From contig CAZGQG010000005.1 of assembly GCA_964527205.1 (NCBI GenBank), forward strand, positions 1 through 64,000: a DNA stretch of 64,000 nt. Direction: 5' to 3'. Numbering within the stretch: position 1 is the stretch's first letter; each line of letters begins with the position of its first letter. The notes below the pieces were generated by a model. That model had not been told where the DNA came from, did not search any database, and worked only from the letters and a program-made list of their open reading frames with translations. The position numbers and the translations under genes were made by a program. Of this stretch, positions 33,978 through 43,426 are shown piece by piece. The stretch is from JARICQ01 sp964527205. GTDB lineage: Bacteria; Bacillota; Clostridia; Tissierellales; Tissierellaceae.

Positions 33978-35706
33978 TGAACCTACCCCTTGCTGACTGA
34001 TTTTCAAACTGCTCACTGTACCATTTCCCATTCTCTATTAATTCCTCGTGGCTGCCTCTTTCAACTATCCTTCCCTCTTCTAAAACTATTATCTCATCAA
34101 GATCCTTGACCTGACTAATCCTATGACTGGATATAATACTTGTCTTTCCCTGTCTCTTCTTCCTTATATTATTGATAATATTTCTCTCTGTTGTCCCATC
34201 AACTGCACTCATGGCATCATCTAGGATTAAAATCTCAGGATCTTTTATTAAGGCTCTTGCAATTGCAATCCTTTGGTTTTGTCCACCTGAAAGAGATACA
34301 CCTCTCTCTCCACAGAGAGTATCTAAGCCTTGTTCAAAGCTGGATAAATCTTTTTCAAAATCAGCAAGTCTAATTGACTCCATAAGCTCTTCATCACTGG
34401 CATCTGCTTTGGATAATTTAATATTATCTCTTATACTTTTTGAAAATATCATATGCTTTTGCGGCACATAACCTATTAAGGCTCTAATGCTTGAGCCAGT
34501 GTAGCTATCTAGAGGCTCACCACTAATCATTATAGCATCCTTTTCCATAGGATAGAGATTTAAAATTTGCTTTAGGAGAGTAGATTTACCAGATCCAGTT
34601 TTACCCAAAACTCCTAAGGATCCACCTTTTTTAATTCTTAGATTTATACCTTCCAATACATTTTCCTTGGATGAAGGGTATCTAAAACTATGATTTATAA
34701 ATTCTATATCTCCATTTTTTTCTAGACCTACTGCATCTTCTCTATCTACAATATCTTCTCTATAATCTAATACTTCCTGTACCCTATCCATAGATGCATT
34801 GGCCTGTTGTTTTAAATTAATAAAATTTCCAAAGGCATACATTGGCCATACCAACATATTTAAATAATAGGTAAATGAAACTAATTGACCTATGCTTATC
34901 TCTCCCCTGGATATTAGAATTGATCCATAGCCTATTCCAATAATAAAGGTAAAGGCAGGTATTATTCTCTGAACCGGTGTTAGTAGGGCTTGGTATTTTA
35001 CTACATCCATATTCTTATCTAATAAAATTTCTCCATTTTCTTCAAACTTATCCCTTCTATATTCCTGCAGATTATAGACACGGGCAATTCTTATACCTTC
35101 TACATCTTCAAGAACTGATGTATTTAGATTGTCAAAGGCTCTTTGTACCTTGGCCCATCTTGTATGGATCTTATTTCCTATTAGTATACTGAGATAAGCT
35201 AATAGGGGAAGGGGTACAATAGCTGCCAGGGTCAATTTCACATCTACTACAACCATCATCATTATTATAATAATGAAGGGGAATACTGTGGAATCAAATA
35301 AACTTAGGGTTCCTATACCAGCAAAGTTACTTATGCTGTCTACATCATTTGTAGATTTTCCCATAAGGGACCCTGTAGAATGCTTCTCAAAAAACTTAAG
35401 AGATTGGCCTAGGAATTTTGACATAAGATTATCCCTGGTCTTATAGTCTATTTCATTGCCTGCCCTAAAGGTAAAGTAGGCCCAGGCCATGGCAAAGAAA
35501 TATTTTACAATTATAAAAAACAAGTCTATTGCTAAAATAAGAAAAAATGTATTTAGTCCTATTGAATCTTCAAATATCATATCCGTTAATCTACCTGTTA
35601 TATAGGGAGGTATTAAGCCAACTAAATTGCTTAGGGATAAAAAAACTATTGCTAAAATATATTTATTTTTATAATATGAAATAAACCACCAAAATTTCTT
35701 AAACAT
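33967..35706 (-). CDS. ABC exporter half-transporter with degenerate Walker B
   Basis: 579 residues: six membrane helices, then an ATPase domain with Walker A GKTGSGKST, Q-loop YVPQKHM, canonical signature LSGGQNQR, and Walker B ILILDDAMSAVD. The residue after the Walker B Asp is Asp instead of the catalytic Glu, so the site formed by this Walker B and the partner's LSQGE signature should hydrolyse ATP poorly. This matches heterodimeric type IV exporters such as BmrCD and TM287/288. First gene of a two-gene operon with ATG after AGGAGG. The substrate is unknown. Confidence 0.88.
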   Translation of the reverse strand: MFKKFWWFISYYKNKYILAIVFLSLSNLVGLIPPYITGRLTDMIFEDSIGLNTFFLILAIDLFFIIVKYFFAMAWAYFTFRAGNEIDYKTRDNLMSKFLGQSLKFFEKHSTGSLMGKSTNDVDSISNFAGIGTLSLFDSTVFPFIIIIMMMVVVDVKLTLAAIVPLPLLAYLSILIGNKIHTRWAKVQRAFDNLNTSVLEDVEGIRIARVYNLQEYRRDKFEENGEILLDKNMDVVKYQALLTPVQRIIPAFTFIIGIGYGSILISRGEISIGQLVSFTYYLNMLVWPMYAFGNFINLKQQANASMDRVQEVLDYREDIVDREDAVGLEKNGDIEFINHSFRYPSSKENVLEGINLRIKKGGSLGVLGKTGSGKSTLLKQILNLYPMEKDAIMISGEPLDSYTGSSIRALIGYVPQKHMIFSKSIRDNIKLSKADASDEELMESIRLADFEKDLSSFEQGLDTLCGERGVSLSGGQNQRIAIARALIKDPEILILDDAMSAVDGTTERNIINNIRKKRQGKTSIISSHRISQVKDLDEIIVLEEGRIVERGSHEELIENGKWYSEQFENQSARGRFNEE

Positions 35707-35749
35707 AAATCCTCCTTGTTACTATAGTGTTATAAGAACTAATACCATA

Positions 35750-35803
35750 GAAAAGGATTTTCAGACTCTATTAAGAAAAATTTGAAACAGTCTGAAAATC
35801 CTA
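35750..35803 (-). terminator. Terminator of the enoyl-CoA hydratase-family gene
   Basis: A 14-bp stem AGGATTTTCAGACT (35754-35767) with its complement (35789-35802), followed on the minus strand by TTTTC. Confidence 0.75.
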
Positions 35804-35849
35804 TTTTTATTCTAATCTATCCTAATCTAATATAGAATATCATATCATA

Positions 35850-36611
35850 TTATTTTTTATTTTTCTTCAAAAACTTTTGAACTTCCTCCTGAGCTGAATC
35901 CAAGGTGCAAAGATTTGCAAAGTGATAATTAGTAAAGTCTAAGGCATCCCTGTAGTTCATATCTTCAATTTGATAAAAGGAACTTTTACCTAATTGCATG
36001 GCTATAGGGTTTTTATCAGCTAGTTTTTTAGCATATTTTTTTGTCTCTTCTATTAGATCTTCTTCTGGAACTATCTTATTGATTAGACCTATATTAAGGG
36101 CCTTTTCCGCCCCAATAATATCTCCTGTCATTATTAATTCAAGGGTTCTTTTTCTACCTAAGCTCTTTAATAGGGGTACTGCTGGACCCATGCAAAACAA
36201 TCCAACATTAATAGCTGTGGCACCAAATTTAGCAGTATCACTAGCTATAGCCAAATCACAGGCTGCAACTAGGCCTATACCATTGGCAACCGCTATTCTT
36301 TGAACAGAAGCTATTACAGGTTTGTCCATCTCAGCTATGGTTATATTCATCTCTTCCATAAGCCTAACCCAGTCTAGATATTCCTCCATTGACTTTCCAT
36401 CTACATAGTTTATATCTATACCTGTGCAAAAATTCTTACCCTTGGCATTGATTACTATTACATTTACCTCTGGATCTTCATCCATCTCCCTTAGGGCCAT
36501 ATTTAATTCCTCTGCCATTTCAATATTAAAGGTATTGTTTGCCTCTGGTCTATTTAGGCTAATAGTAGCAACCTTGTCTTCTATTGTATTTATTATAGAA
36601 TTATAAGCCAT
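35850..36611 (-). CDS. Enoyl-CoA hydratase/isomerase family protein
   Basis: 253 residues of the crotonase fold, acting on acyl-CoA thioesters. FCTGIDINYVDG around residue 62 forms one half of the oxyanion hole and RIAVANGIGLVAACDLAIA (about 107-125) the other. The usual hydratase Glu pair is not clear: the second region reads NVGLFCMGPAVPLL and not GxxPxxGGxxRL, so a plain crotonase role is doubtful, and isomerase, thioesterase or hydrolase members are alternatives. ATG follows AGGAGG. It lies 18 bases after the tandem amidohydrolase genes, possibly in the same transcript. Confidence 0.75.
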   Translation of the reverse strand: MAYNSIINTIEDKVATISLNRPEANNTFNIEMAEELNMALREMDEDPEVNVIVINAKGKNFCTGIDINYVDGKSMEEYLDWVRLMEEMNITIAEMDKPVIASVQRIAVANGIGLVAACDLAIASDTAKFGATAINVGLFCMGPAVPLLKSLGRKRTLELIMTGDIIGAEKALNIGLINKIVPEEDLIEETKKYAKKLADKNPIAMQLGKSSFYQIEDMNYRDALDFTNYHFANLCTLDSAQEEVQKFLKKNKK

Positions 36612-36629
36612 GATAATCCTCCTTTTTAA

Positions 36630-37796
36630 TTAATAGATTTCTCTCTCCCATACTAATTTGCCTTCTATATAGGTTCTTTCTATTGAACCCTTATAGCTAA
36701 AAGGCTCTCCATTTAAAACTACAAAATCTGCATCCTTGCCAACTTCTAAGGAACCTACCCTATCATCTATATCTAGGGCTTGTGCAGGATTTATTGTCAT
36801 TGCTTGAAGAGTTTCATCAAAGGGCAAGCCATGCTTATGAGATACTGCCCCGTATTGTAGGAAATATCTGCAATTTAAGAAGGGATGATCTGTCATTAAA
36901 GAAATTTTTACTCCCTTTGAGGCCAATATTGCTGGTGTCTCATCACTTACATTTGCATTTTCTACCTTAGTGGCACTGGAAAGCCCAGCCCCAACCATGG
37001 CGATGACATTTTTCTCTCCTAGATAATCTGCTATTAAATGTCCATCTGTACAATGTTCTATTGAATAATCAATATCTAATTCTTCGCACAATCTAACCAC
37101 AGTTACAATATCATCATGTCTATGGGCATGAACCCTAAATGGAATTTCTCCCCTCAAGACCATAAGGCCTGATTCTAAGTTCAAATCTATACTGAAGGCC
37201 TCCCCATCTTTTTTAGCTCTTTCTTTTTTCTCTCCATATACCCTAGCATCTTCAAAATACTCTCTAATCATGGATGCTACTGCCATTCTAGTGGCTGGTG
37301 AATGTCCTTGTCTTCCATGGGCTCCCTTAGGGTTTTCACCTGTAGCTCCCTTTAAGCCTGTAGGATTTTTTACAACCATGTCATCAATTATATCTCCTGA
37401 GGTCTTACAAGCAAAGCCTAGACCTCCTATAACATTACCTGAACCAGGCAAGACCTGTATAGTTGTTATTCCGCCTTCTCTTGCTGCTTGAAAGCTAATT
37501 TGCCTTGGATTTACTGAATCAATAGCCCTTACTTCACCTGTAATTGGCCTTACAGACTCATTGCCATCCTTTCCTGCCATTCCTTCTCCATCTCCCCACA
37601 TTCCAACATGACTGTGGCTATCAATTAGGCCAGGAATGATTATCTTCTCTTCTAGATTTACCACTTCATCCTCTGAGTTTATTTCAAGATTTTTACCTAT
37701 CTCTCTTATCTTTCCATTATGGTCAACTTTAATCATAGCATCCTCTATTGGATCTCCTACTACAGGATAGATTTTTCCTGCTTTAAATACTAACAT
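36630..37796 (-). CDS. Amidohydrolase (imidazolonepropionase-like), second of tandem pair
   Basis: 388 residues, metal-dependent amidohydrolase superfamily. Metal ligands: DSHSHVG (HxH, about residues 60-66), VHAHRHDD with HxHxH-like His, HCTDGH, and a C-terminal MTDHPF Asp. The N-terminal and C-terminal beta-sandwich segments (KAGKIYPVVGD and VGSLEVGKDADFVVLNGEPF) are typical. The lysine that is carboxylated in binuclear members is not evident, so it may be mononuclear. The upstream neighbour has the same fold and the same GSGNVIGG motif. The start ATG overlaps the neighbour's stop by one base. Substrate unknown; a cyclic amide or dipeptide is plausible. Confidence 0.8.
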   Translation of the reverse strand: MLVFKAGKIYPVVGDPIEDAMIKVDHNGKIREIGKNLEINSEDEVVNLEEKIIIPGLIDSHSHVGMWGDGEGMAGKDGNESVRPITGEVRAIDSVNPRQISFQAAREGGITTIQVLPGSGNVIGGLGFACKTSGDIIDDMVVKNPTGLKGATGENPKGAHGRQGHSPATRMAVASMIREYFEDARVYGEKKERAKKDGEAFSIDLNLESGLMVLRGEIPFRVHAHRHDDIVTVVRLCEELDIDYSIEHCTDGHLIADYLGEKNVIAMVGAGLSSATKVENANVSDETPAILASKGVKISLMTDHPFLNCRYFLQYGAVSHKHGLPFDETLQAMTINPAQALDIDDRVGSLEVGKDADFVVLNGEPFSYKGSIERTYIEGKLVWEREIY

Positions 37797-38959
37797 TATT
37801 TTACCTCCCTTTCATACACAATCTCTCCGTCAATAATAGTCATATCTACAAAGGAGGTCAGCTCTAGAGGATTTTCAGACCAAATAACTAGGTCTGCATC
37901 TTTTCCTATTTCAATAGACCCTATCCTATCCTCTAATCCCAAATGTTCAGCTGATGAAAGACTTATGGCTCTTAGAGCCCTTTCATCTGACATTCCCCAC
38001 TGAGTAGCTATGCTGGCTGTAAGCATTAAATTTCTTCCATGGATTACTGGATGATCTGTTATTAAACAAAATGGAATATCTTCCCTATCAAATACAATTG
38101 GAGTCCTATAGTCCCTATCCTTGTTTTCTACTTTGGATCCGTAATTCATAGTAGGTCCTACTCCACAGTGTATATTCTCTTTTTTTATAAGGTTCTTTAC
38201 CATATGTCCATCAGTAACATGGTCAAGTTTATATTTTATGCCAAATTCCTTGGCTATCCTAATAGCTGTTACTATATCATCATGTCTATGGCAGTGTATT
38301 ATCAGTGGTATTTCTCCCTTCATAACAGGTAGGAGGGCCTGACTTACCTTATCTTTTTTAATATCTAATTTATCCTTCTTTGGATCTTCTATTTGCTCCA
38401 GGTATTCCTTTGCCTTTAATAAGGCTCCTCTTAAGATAGCTGCATTTCCCATTCTAGTGCTTGGAGATACTCCCTTATTTCTATAATGAGTTTTTGGGTT
38501 TTCTCCTAGAGCTACCTTCATTCCTATAGGATCCTTTATTATAGCTTGATCTACAATATCTCCCTTGCATTTTAGGGCTAGACCTGTTCCTCCTATAATG
38601 TTTCCACTTCCTGGCAGGATTCCCACAGAGGTTATGCCAGCCCTTCTAAAACTTTCAAAGGCCTGGTCTTTCATATTAATTCCGTCCCTAACAGAGCAAA
38701 AGGCTGTAAGAGGGGTTGTTCCTTCATTGCCATCCCTGCCTTCCTCTCCTATACCGCTTTCTAAAAGGCCTAAATGAGTGTGAGCATCAATTATTCCTGG
38801 TGTCAGAACCCTACCCTCTCCATCAATTACCCTGTGGCAATTAGATATATCTAAATCCTTGCCAATCTCTAGGATCTTACCCTCCTTAACTAGGATACTG
38901 CCTCCTTCAATTCTTCCATCTGCAATTGTTTCTATTCTTATATTTTTTATAGCTAACAT
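37796..38959 (-). CDS. Amidohydrolase (imidazolonepropionase-like), first of tandem pair
   Basis: 387 residues with the same layout as the following gene: DAHTHLG metal motif, IIHCHRHDD, DHVTDGH, ITDHPVIHGRN, and the C-terminal IGSIEIGKDADLVIW strand. Tandem paralogues of this kind with identical motifs suggest a heteromeric enzyme or two related substrates. ATG follows AGGAG. A promoter (TATAAT at 38993-38998 on the minus strand) lies between this gene and the cobalamin operon terminator. Confidence 0.8.
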   Translation of the reverse strand: MLAIKNIRIETIADGRIEGGSILVKEGKILEIGKDLDISNCHRVIDGEGRVLTPGIIDAHTHLGLLESGIGEEGRDGNEGTTPLTAFCSVRDGINMKDQAFESFRRAGITSVGILPGSGNIIGGTGLALKCKGDIVDQAIIKDPIGMKVALGENPKTHYRNKGVSPSTRMGNAAILRGALLKAKEYLEQIEDPKKDKLDIKKDKVSQALLPVMKGEIPLIIHCHRHDDIVTAIRIAKEFGIKYKLDHVTDGHMVKNLIKKENIHCGVGPTMNYGSKVENKDRDYRTPIVFDREDIPFCLITDHPVIHGRNLMLTASIATQWGMSDERALRAISLSSAEHLGLEDRIGSIEIGKDADLVIWSENPLELTSFVDMTIIDGEIVYEREVK

Positions 38960-38992
38960 TATTTCACTCCTATCTTATAATCTTCTAAATAT

Positions 38993-39021
38993 ATTATAGC
39001 CTAGTTTATTGCTTATTAAAA
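38993..39021 (-). promoter_or_regulatory. Putative promoter of the amidohydrolase operon
   Basis: On the minus strand TTTTAA, 17-base spacer, TATAAT (38998-38993). The -35 is weak. Confidence 0.45.
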
Positions 39022-39042
39022 GATGTTAAAGCTTTCCTATAT

Positions 39043-39088
39043 AAAAAAATAGACCAACAGTCTAGATTTTTATCTAAGCTGCTAGTCT
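39043..39088 (-). terminator. Terminator of the cobalamin operon
   Basis: A 10-bp outer stem with G-U pairs (39051-39060, 39079-39088) encloses an inner TAGAT stem. On the minus strand it ends in a run of seven T (39049-39043). It overlaps the tail of cbiJ. Confidence 0.8.
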
Positions 39089-39090
39089 CT

Positions 39091-39816
39091 TTAAGAATTT
39101 AAAATTCTTAGAATCTCATCCATATCAGAGATCCCTGCTTCCTCTTCCCTACCTATTACAACTGCTTCTATTCCTAATTCCTTACAGGCTTGGATTTTTT
39201 CTAAACTGCCTCCAGGGCCTCCACTGTCCTTTAAAATACAATAGTCTGCCTCATAGTGCTTAAACATTTCTTTGTTCATATCCTTAGAAAAAGGTCCCAG
39301 CATAGCCACTATATCCCTCATATGAACCTTAGCTTCCTCCGCCAAGGCCAAACTTTCCCTTGAAGGTAGGATCCTATATATAAATCTACTTCTCCCTTTG
39401 ACCTTTTCAAAATCTTTAATGTTCTTAGACCCAGTAGTAAAAAATACATTGGCTCTTAGATTCTTTAAATAATTATAGCATTCTTCATAGGAATTTAAGT
39501 AGCTTACTTCTTCATCTATCACAGTTTTCTCTCTTGCATATCTTATATATCTTATCCCAATCTTATCACTTAGCCATTTAGCATTTTTAGATACTATTTT
39601 TGCATAGGGATGAGATAGATCTACTATGGTTTCAACTTTCTTATCTAGAGCAAATTCTAACATTTCATCCCTTGTCATCCTGCCTACATAAAGATTTTCA
39701 GATTGGAAGAAATCCCTTCCTCCCTCCGTTGCTATTGTAAGAAGAAATTTCAAAGATGGATCTATTTTTTCTATAAATTTCCTAGCATCTGAAGTTCCAC
39801 CTATGATCCATATCAT
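39091..39816 (-). CDS. cbiJ: Cobalt-precorrin-6A reductase
   Basis: 241 residues. Reduces a double bond in cobalt-precorrin-6A with NADH or NADPH. IWIIGGTSDARKF at the N-terminus and DLSHPYAKIVSKNA, then YIRYAREKT (about 85-93) are the CbiJ/CobK signatures. Last gene of the cobalamin operon; its ATG overlaps the cbiH stop by 4 bases. Confidence 0.9.
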   Translation of the reverse strand: MIWIIGGTSDARKFIEKIDPSLKFLLTIATEGGRDFFQSENLYVGRMTRDEMLEFALDKKVETIVDLSHPYAKIVSKNAKWLSDKIGIRYIRYAREKTVIDEEVSYLNSYEECYNYLKNLRANVFFTTGSKNIKDFEKVKGRSRFIYRILPSRESLALAEEAKVHMRDIVAMLGPFSKDMNKEMFKHYEADYCILKDSGGPGGSLEKIQACKELGIEAVVIGREEEAGISDMDEILRILNS

Positions 39817-40535
39817 TTTATCTCATAACCCCTTGGTGTAATTATTTTATCCCCATCTATATAGGTATTGGAATTTCCTATTATGAGAACAGAGAGCATA
39901 TCTACCTCTTCATAGTCTATTCCATCAAGCTCACATAATTGGATTTTTGTCCCTGGTCTTCCAGAATCTCTAACTATGCCTACAGGAGTTTTTGGATCCC
40001 TATACTTTAATATTAAATCTACTGCTTCTTCTAAATGATCCTTTCTACCCTTGGATCTTGGATTATAGATTGCCATTACAAAATCAGCACTCGCTGCCTT
40101 GTCCAGCCTATCTAATATGACCTCCCAAGGCGTCATAAGGTCACTTAAGCTAATTGATGCATAATCATGCATAATAGGTGCACCAAGTTCTGCTCCAGCG
40201 GAAAAGGCTGCTGTCACTCCTGGAACAACCTCAAGCTCAATGCCCTTTGCTAGCTCATGAATAGGTCCTGCCATTCCATAGAGTCCAGCGTCTCCTGTAC
40301 TTACTATAGAAGTAGTTTTTCCAGCCTTTACAAATTCTATGGCTTTTTTACACCTCTCTATTTCACCCTTCATTCCTGTGGAAAATAATTCTTTTCCTTC
40401 AACTATGTCCCCTAAGTAATCTATATAGGGACTATAGCCAACTATTACCTGGCTTTCTCTTAGGACTTCTACAGCCTTAAAAGTCATATGTTCTCTTCCT
40501 CCTGGTCCTATACCTACAATATATAATTTAGCCAT
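39813..40535 (-). CDS. cbiH: Cobalt-precorrin-3B C17-methyltransferase
   Basis: 240 residues. Methylates C17 and drives ring contraction from cobalt-precorrin-3 in the anaerobic route. It has the SUMT-family fold: KLYIVGIGPGG at the N-terminus, STGDAGLYGM and PGVTAAFSAGAELGAPIMHD for SAM binding, and MAIYNPRSKGRKDHL typical of CbiH/CobJ. It stands alone here and is not fused to CbiG. Its 3' end overlaps cbiJ by 4 bases; its 5' end overlaps cbiG by 8. Confidence 0.92.
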   Translation of the reverse strand: MAKLYIVGIGPGGREHMTFKAVEVLRESQVIVGYSPYIDYLGDIVEGKELFSTGMKGEIERCKKAIEFVKAGKTTSIVSTGDAGLYGMAGPIHELAKGIELEVVPGVTAAFSAGAELGAPIMHDYASISLSDLMTPWEVILDRLDKAASADFVMAIYNPRSKGRKDHLEEAVDLILKYRDPKTPVGIVRDSGRPGTKIQLCELDGIDYEEVDMLSVLIIGNSNTYIDGDKIITPRGYEIK

Positions 40536-41544
40536 TTTTTACCTCCTTAGAAATTGATATGGTCATCCCATCATGCTTGGATTTTCCACTGATTATTTGT
40601 CCACCTAGCAAATAGGCAACTGGCTCTGCTACTGAGTATAGTCCTATACTCTTCTTTACAAATTCAGATTTTGTAAATTTATCCTCTACTTGCCTTATAT
40701 CTTCTATTGAAAATATCTTTAAGGGAAGCTTAAAGTGTTTTGCCGTGTCTATTATTCCCTTTTCATCTTTTTTTATCTCTACAGTTCCCAGGCTCTTTAT
40801 ACTCCTTTCAGAGAGATTTAACTCTTCTAATTTAGTAGAAATAGCCTTTATCATATGACTCCCTGAGATTCCCTTCCTGCATCCTATGCCTATATTAATG
40901 TTTTTTGGCCTCAGTAGTGTATAGGGAATCTCTATGTCCTTTATCTTATCTTTAGAACTAATAATTATAGCAGCTTCTATGGACTCATGAATCCTATCTA
41001 GGTCTTTTATTAGTCGGATATTTTCATAGTCTATAATCTTATCATCCTCTGTATATATTCCGATCTTTTTACCATTAACCATCATGGCTACAATCCTTGT
41101 CACCGAAGCCATATCCTCTATATAATAATCATTTTTCATAGCAAAGAGATCTATGGATTCTATACCCCTGCTATCTGTAGCTGTAGTGATTATAGGAGTT
41201 GATCCTATTAGCTTGGATATCTCCTCTGCCAATTTATTTGCTCCTCCCAAATGTCCTGATAAAAGAGATATGGTAAATCTCCCTAGGTCATCTATGACTA
41301 TAACTGCTGGGTCCTTGGTCTTTCCCTCTAGAAGAGGGCTTATGATCCTTACTGCAATCCCAGTAGCTGCTATAAAAACTAGGGCCTCATAGTCCTTCCA
41401 TATAGGTCCTATGTTTTTCTTTACACCACCAGGGATTTCTGGATTGAAATAGACTTGGATATCATGGTGAGGGCTTCCTTCCCTCTCTATTCTCTTAGCT
41501 ATTTCCCTAGCCTTATCAGTAAAGCATATGCATGCTATTTTCAT
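40528..41544 (-). CDS. cbiG: Cobalt-precorrin-5A hydrolase
   Basis: 338 residues. Opens the delta-lactone of cobalt-precorrin-5A, releasing acetaldehyde. N-terminal domain with LVFIAATGIAVRIISPLL and ISLLSGHLGGANKLAEEI (about residues 90-108), the CbiG hallmark. The C-terminal domain with NIGIGCRKGISG is the CobE/GbiG_C region. It is the complete three-part form. Overlaps cbiH and cbiF, so it is translationally coupled. Confidence 0.92.
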   Translation of the reverse strand: MKIACICFTDKAREIAKRIEREGSPHHDIQVYFNPEIPGGVKKNIGPIWKDYEALVFIAATGIAVRIISPLLEGKTKDPAVIVIDDLGRFTISLLSGHLGGANKLAEEISKLIGSTPIITTATDSRGIESIDLFAMKNDYYIEDMASVTRIVAMMVNGKKIGIYTEDDKIIDYENIRLIKDLDRIHESIEAAIIISSKDKIKDIEIPYTLLRPKNINIGIGCRKGISGSHMIKAISTKLEELNLSERSIKSLGTVEIKKDEKGIIDTAKHFKLPLKIFSIEDIRQVEDKFTKSEFVKKSIGLYSVAEPVAYLLGGQIISGKSKHDGMTISISKEVKNG

Positions 41545-42296
41545 TTTTTTGCCTTTCTATATTCATGACTAAAGTCTGGGTCATATAATTTAGATCTTTC
41601 ATATTCTCCCTCTATAAAGTCTCCTACCAATATTTGAGCTGTTTTCCTTATATCTTCTTTTTCAACCTTCTTTGCTATATCCTTAAGGCTACCGAATACT
41701 ATCCTCTCATCTTCCCAACTAGCCTTATAAACTACAGCAACTGGTACATCATCTCGGCCATAGCCCTCTATTAACTCTTCTACTACTTTTTCTATTGCTT
41801 GAACAGACAAAAATATTGCCATGGAGGCCTTGTGCCTAGCCAGTGAAACAAGATCCTCATCTTCTGGTACTGGTGTACGACCCTTTATTCTAGTAAGTAT
41901 TATTGTCTGACTTATATCTGGCAGGGTAAATTCTCTTTTTATTGATGCGCAGGCTGCAGTAAAGGAGCTCACTCCTGGTACAACTTCATATTCTATGTTT
42001 TTTTCATCTAAAAGATCCATTTGTTCTCTTATGGCTCCATATATGGTTGGATCTCCAGTATGTAATCTCACTATTTTCAAGCCCTTCTCATGACCTTCTC
42101 CCATAATCTGGATTACCTCTTCCAAGGTCATAGAGGCTGAGTTATATGTCTTAGACCCTTCTTTACAAAAATCTAAATGTTCTTTGGATACTAAAGAACC
42201 TGCATAGATTACTACATCCGCTTCTTCTATTAAGGCTCTTCCTCTTATGGTTATTAGATCTACATTGCCAGGTCCTGCTCCTACAAAACTAATCAT
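41541..42296 (-). CDS. cbiF: Cobalt-precorrin-4 C11-methyltransferase
   Basis: 251 residues. SAM-dependent methylation at C11. FVGAGPGNVDLITIRG, IYAGSLVS, RLHTGDPTIYGAIREQ and PGVSSFTAACASI are the CbiF/CobM signature segments; the length is normal. The ATG overlaps the cbiT stop by 8 bases. Confidence 0.93.
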   Translation of the reverse strand: MISFVGAGPGNVDLITIRGRALIEEADVVIYAGSLVSKEHLDFCKEGSKTYNSASMTLEEVIQIMGEGHEKGLKIVRLHTGDPTIYGAIREQMDLLDEKNIEYEVVPGVSSFTAACASIKREFTLPDISQTIILTRIKGRTPVPEDEDLVSLARHKASMAIFLSVQAIEKVVEELIEGYGRDDVPVAVVYKASWEDERIVFGSLKDIAKKVEKEDIRKTAQILVGDFIEGEYERSKLYDPDFSHEYRKAKK

Positions 42297-42843
42297 TGCC
42301 CTTCACTCCCCTTATTATAAATATTGGATTTTCACCTTTAAGAAGTCCTATCTTATCCATTTCAGATGACTGTATTAGCTGAACACCTATATGCTTATAT
42401 CTATGAGTCTTTAACAAGTCTAAAAACTCATTTAAATTCTTTAAAAGAATAAAATTCCCACAGAGAATTCCACCCTTTTCTAAATGCCTATCTAGGTATC
42501 TAAATATATCCTTAAGGGCTCCCTTGCTCCCCCCTACAAAGCACTTGTTAAAGATCCTATCTGGTAGATCTTCTGCTGCCTTGCCATGGATAATATTTAA
42601 ATCTGTGCCAAATTTACTATTGTTCTTTTCTATTAATTCTACGGCTCTAGCTTCTTTTTCTACTGCCCATACCTGTGCTCCCTGTAAATAGGCTTCAATT
42701 GATATAGATCCTGTTCCTGCACCTATATCCAATAGCCTATCTCCCTCTTCTATTTCTAAATAGCCTATGGTCAAAGTTCTTATATTAAATTTAGTCATAG
42801 GTATAGAATCTCTTATAAATTCTCCATCTTTAATCCATCTCAT
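42289..42843 (-). CDS. cbiT: Cobalt-precorrin-6B C15-methyltransferase (decarboxylating)
   Basis: About 184 residues. Methylates C15 and removes the C12 acetate. Class I methyltransferase fold with LLDIGAGTGSISIEAYLQG for SAM binding and FVGGSKGALKDI in the middle; KFNIRTLTIGYL is the usual N-terminal pattern. It is a separate gene here, while in many bacteria it is fused to CbiE as CobL. I use ATG 42843; the TTG two codons upstream has a poorer site. Overlaps cbiE by 14 bases. Confidence 0.9.
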   Translation of the reverse strand: MRWIKDGEFIRDSIPMTKFNIRTLTIGYLEIEEGDRLLDIGAGTGSISIEAYLQGAQVWAVEKEARAVELIEKNNSKFGTDLNIIHGKAAEDLPDRIFNKCFVGGSKGALKDIFRYLDRHLEKGGILCGNFILLKNLNEFLDLLKTHRYKHIGVQLIQSSEMDKIGLLKGENPIFIIRGVKGND

Positions 42844-43426
42844 TTTCAATTATCACCACTCCAAGAGATGAAATATCTTCTATTTCTTCTCCTATATTTT
42901 TACTTATTAAGCTTTCATCCTCATAGGAAAGATTAAAGCCCGCATAAATCCTTCCCCTTACACCTATTTGATATAGGTCTTTGGATATTTTACCCGGCAT
43001 ATTATCCTTATCTATTAGGATTATAGCAAGTCTATAATCTTTAACTAGGCTCAGATCATCCTCTCTCCCGTGGAGGGAAAGAAACTTGGCCTCTTGCCAA
43101 GGCTTCTGCAGTTTGGAAGTCATGTACTGAAAAGAGGAAATCCCTGGTAAGACTTCTTCAATTTCTATCTGATTCTTCTTCAAATAATTTACAATTCCAA
43201 AGAAATTTGGATCTCCTGAGGCTAGTAGGAGTATCTCTTCTTCCTTCTTTAAAAATTCTAGAAGCTGATCCACCCTATCTATCCTAATAATATCCTCTCT
43301 TATCCTTTGAAGGCTTTCTGAAATTCTACCAAAGGCCAAAACATTTTTTGCCTGCCTAATCTTTTCCTCAACATGCTTTGTTAGGTACTTAGGATTTCCT
43401 GGACCTACACCTGCCACTCTTAGCAT
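42830..43426 (-). CDS. cbiE: Cobalt-precorrin-7 C5-methyltransferase
   Basis: 198 residues. SUMT-fold methyltransferase that adds the last methyl at C5. VAGVGPGNPKYLT, LASGDPNFFG and PGISSFQYMTSKLQ are the SAM-binding and substrate segments. It overlaps cbiD by 7 bases and cbiT by 14. Confidence 0.9.
   Translation of the reverse strand: MLRVAGVGPGNPKYLTKHVEEKIRQAKNVLAFGRISESLQRIREDIIRIDRVDQLLEFLKKEEEILLLASGDPNFFGIVNYLKKNQIEIEEVLPGISSFQYMTSKLQKPWQEAKFLSLHGREDDLSLVKDYRLAIILIDKDNMPGKISKDLYQIGVRGRIYAGFNLSYEDESLISKNIGEEIEDISSLGVVIIENEMD

Noticed and set aside
35850..36611. Assignment as crotonase (3-hydroxybutyryl-CoA dehydratase)
   Set aside because: The catalytic Glu region typical of hydratases is not clear and no butyrate-pathway genes are adjacent, so only the family is given.
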